Shown one piece after another: positions 5,635 through 6,330 of a DNA stretch of 6,330 nt; position 1 is the stretch's first letter, and every line of letters begins with the position of its first letter. The notes under the pieces were generated by a model. The model was not told where the DNA came from. It ran no database searches and saw only the letters and a list, made by a program, of their open reading frames with translations. The stretch covers positions 1-6,330 of the forward strand of contig JAFMRN010000144.1 of the NCBI GenBank assembly GCA_017354065.1, read 5' to 3'. A program made the position numbers and the translations under genes. The stretch comes from Solirubrobacterales bacterium. Lineage in GTDB: Bacteria > Actinomycetota > Thermoleophilia > Solirubrobacterales > Solirubrobacteraceae.

Positions 5635-6330
5635 TCAGCCGTCGAGGAACAGGTCGGTCATCAGCTCGGCGCCCTGAACATGCTGGTACTTGCCGAGATC
5701 TGTGTGTCCGGCCGCTTCCAGCACCTCGTCGTCGATCAGCTGTTCGCCGGTCTGCTCCTGGGGTGCGCGGCGCAGGATCTCATAGGCCGCGTCGGCCATG
5801 ATCTCGGGCGTGCGCGAGCGGGCCATCGTGGCATCCCCGCCCAGCAGGTTCTGCACGGCCGCGGTCGCGATCACGGTCCGCGGCCAGAGCGCGTTTGAGG
5901 CGATGTTGTCGCCCTTGAACTCCGCCGCGAAGCCCAGCGCGGCCAGCGTCATCCCGTACTTGGCGAGCATGTAGCCGACGTTCGCGCCGAGCCAGCGCTC
6001 GGACAGGTTCAGCGGCGGGGACAGGGTCAGGATGTGCGCGTGGTCCGATTGCTTGAGGTACGGGATCGCCGTCCGGGTCAGCAGGAACGTGCCGCGGACC
6101 TCGATGTCCTGCATCAGGTCAAAGCGCTTGGCGGGCAGCTCGGTCGACTTCGACAGGTCGATCGCAGAGGCGTTGTTGACGACGATGTCGATGCCCTTGA
6201 AGCGCTCTGCGGTTTGGGCGACCGCCGCCTTGATCGAGTCCTCGTCACGTACGTCGCCGAGGATCGGCAGCGCCTGCCCGCCGGCGGCCTCGATCTCCTG
6301 CGCGGCCGTGTAGATCGTGCCCTCCAGCTT
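5635..6330 (-). CDS. Short-chain dehydrogenase/reductase, HSDL2-like (N-terminus outside window)
   Basis: The minus-strand frame is open from the window edge at 6330 (KLEGTIYTAAQEIEAAGG...) to a stop at 5635, giving 231 residues. The missing part should be about 45 residues carrying the first Rossmann strand and TGxxxGIG. Visible SDR motifs, numbered from the first residue seen, are GDVRDE (25-30), VNNAS (51-55), the catalytic Ser in LTLSPPLNL (S104), YMLAK as YxxxK (Y120, K124), and NALWPRT (146-152). The LSPPLNL and NALWPRTVIATAA segments are characteristic of the SDR group around human HSDL2, whose members are NAD(P)H-dependent oxidoreductases of uncertain, possibly lipid-related, substrate. 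No SCP2 domain follows, as it does in HSDL2; the protein ends soon after the SDR fold. The gene is 16 bp upstream of nadC on the same strand, but no functional link to NAD synthesis is evident. Confidence 0.92.
   Translation of the reverse strand, partial: KLEGTIYTAAQEIEAAGGQALPILGDVRDEDSIKAAVAQTAERFKGIDIVVNNASAIDLSKSTELPAKRFDLMQDIEVRGTFLLTRTAIPYLKQSDHAHILTLSPPLNLSERWLGANVGYMLAKYGMTLAALGFAAEFKGDNIASNALWPRTVIATAAVQNLLGGDATMARSRTPEIMADAAYEILRRAPQEQTGEQLIDDEVLEAAGHTDLGKYQHVQGAELMTDLFLDG

Noticed and set aside
4959..5801. Long plus-strand open frame (280 codons) opposite nadC and the dehydrogenase gene
   Set aside because: It is an antisense shadow of strongly supported genes in GC-rich DNA; the translation is Arg/Gly/Ala-rich with no recognisable domain.

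Overview
The window is high-GC, densely packed bacterial DNA. It suggests an actinobacterium, and the style of the proteins (proline/alanine/arginine-rich tails, an extended FtsE, a lipoprotein PBP4-type enzyme) would fit the Thermoleophilia/Solirubrobacterales. That placement is an inference from gene content and composition, not a database result. There are no RNA genes, mobile elements, CRISPR arrays or large repeats, and no gene-free stretch above about 150 bp.

Layout: (1) Positions 1-1034, minus strand: the end of an ftsE-ftsX cell-division ABC transporter operon, with ftsX cut by the window edge and joined to ftsE by an ATGA stop/start overlap. (2) Positions 1035-1186: a divergent intergenic region with an AT-richer core and two small palindromes, probably holding promoters for both sides. 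(3) Positions 1187-3830, plus strand: a two-gene unit made of an M16-family zinc peptidase and a PBP4-like (family S13) D-Ala-D-Ala carboxypeptidase predicted to be a lipoprotein; the genes overlap by 14 bp. (4) Positions 3763-6330, minus strand: a short-chain dehydrogenase/reductase (5' end outside the window), nadC and nadA. nadC and nadA also share an ATGA overlap. The nadA and carboxypeptidase genes converge and overlap by 68 bp at their 3' ends.

Functionally, the left and middle parts concern the envelope: FtsEX couples ATP hydrolysis to septal wall hydrolase control, and the PBP4-like enzyme trims or cleaves peptidoglycan peptides. The M16 peptidase is co-transcribed with the PBP4-like gene but its substrate is unknown. 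The right part carries the last two steps of de novo quinolinate/NAD biosynthesis (NadA makes quinolinate, NadC converts it to nicotinate mononucleotide); the aspartate-oxidising partner NadB is not in the window.

I see no convincing undescribed system. The points most worth a second look are an SDN-to-SDD change in the second active-site motif of the PBP4-like enzyme, its C-terminal tail encoded antisense to the end of nadA, charged extensions at both ends of FtsE, and TANNNT -10-like hexamers placed 8-12 nt before the starts of three genes, suggesting leaderless or nearly leaderless transcripts.
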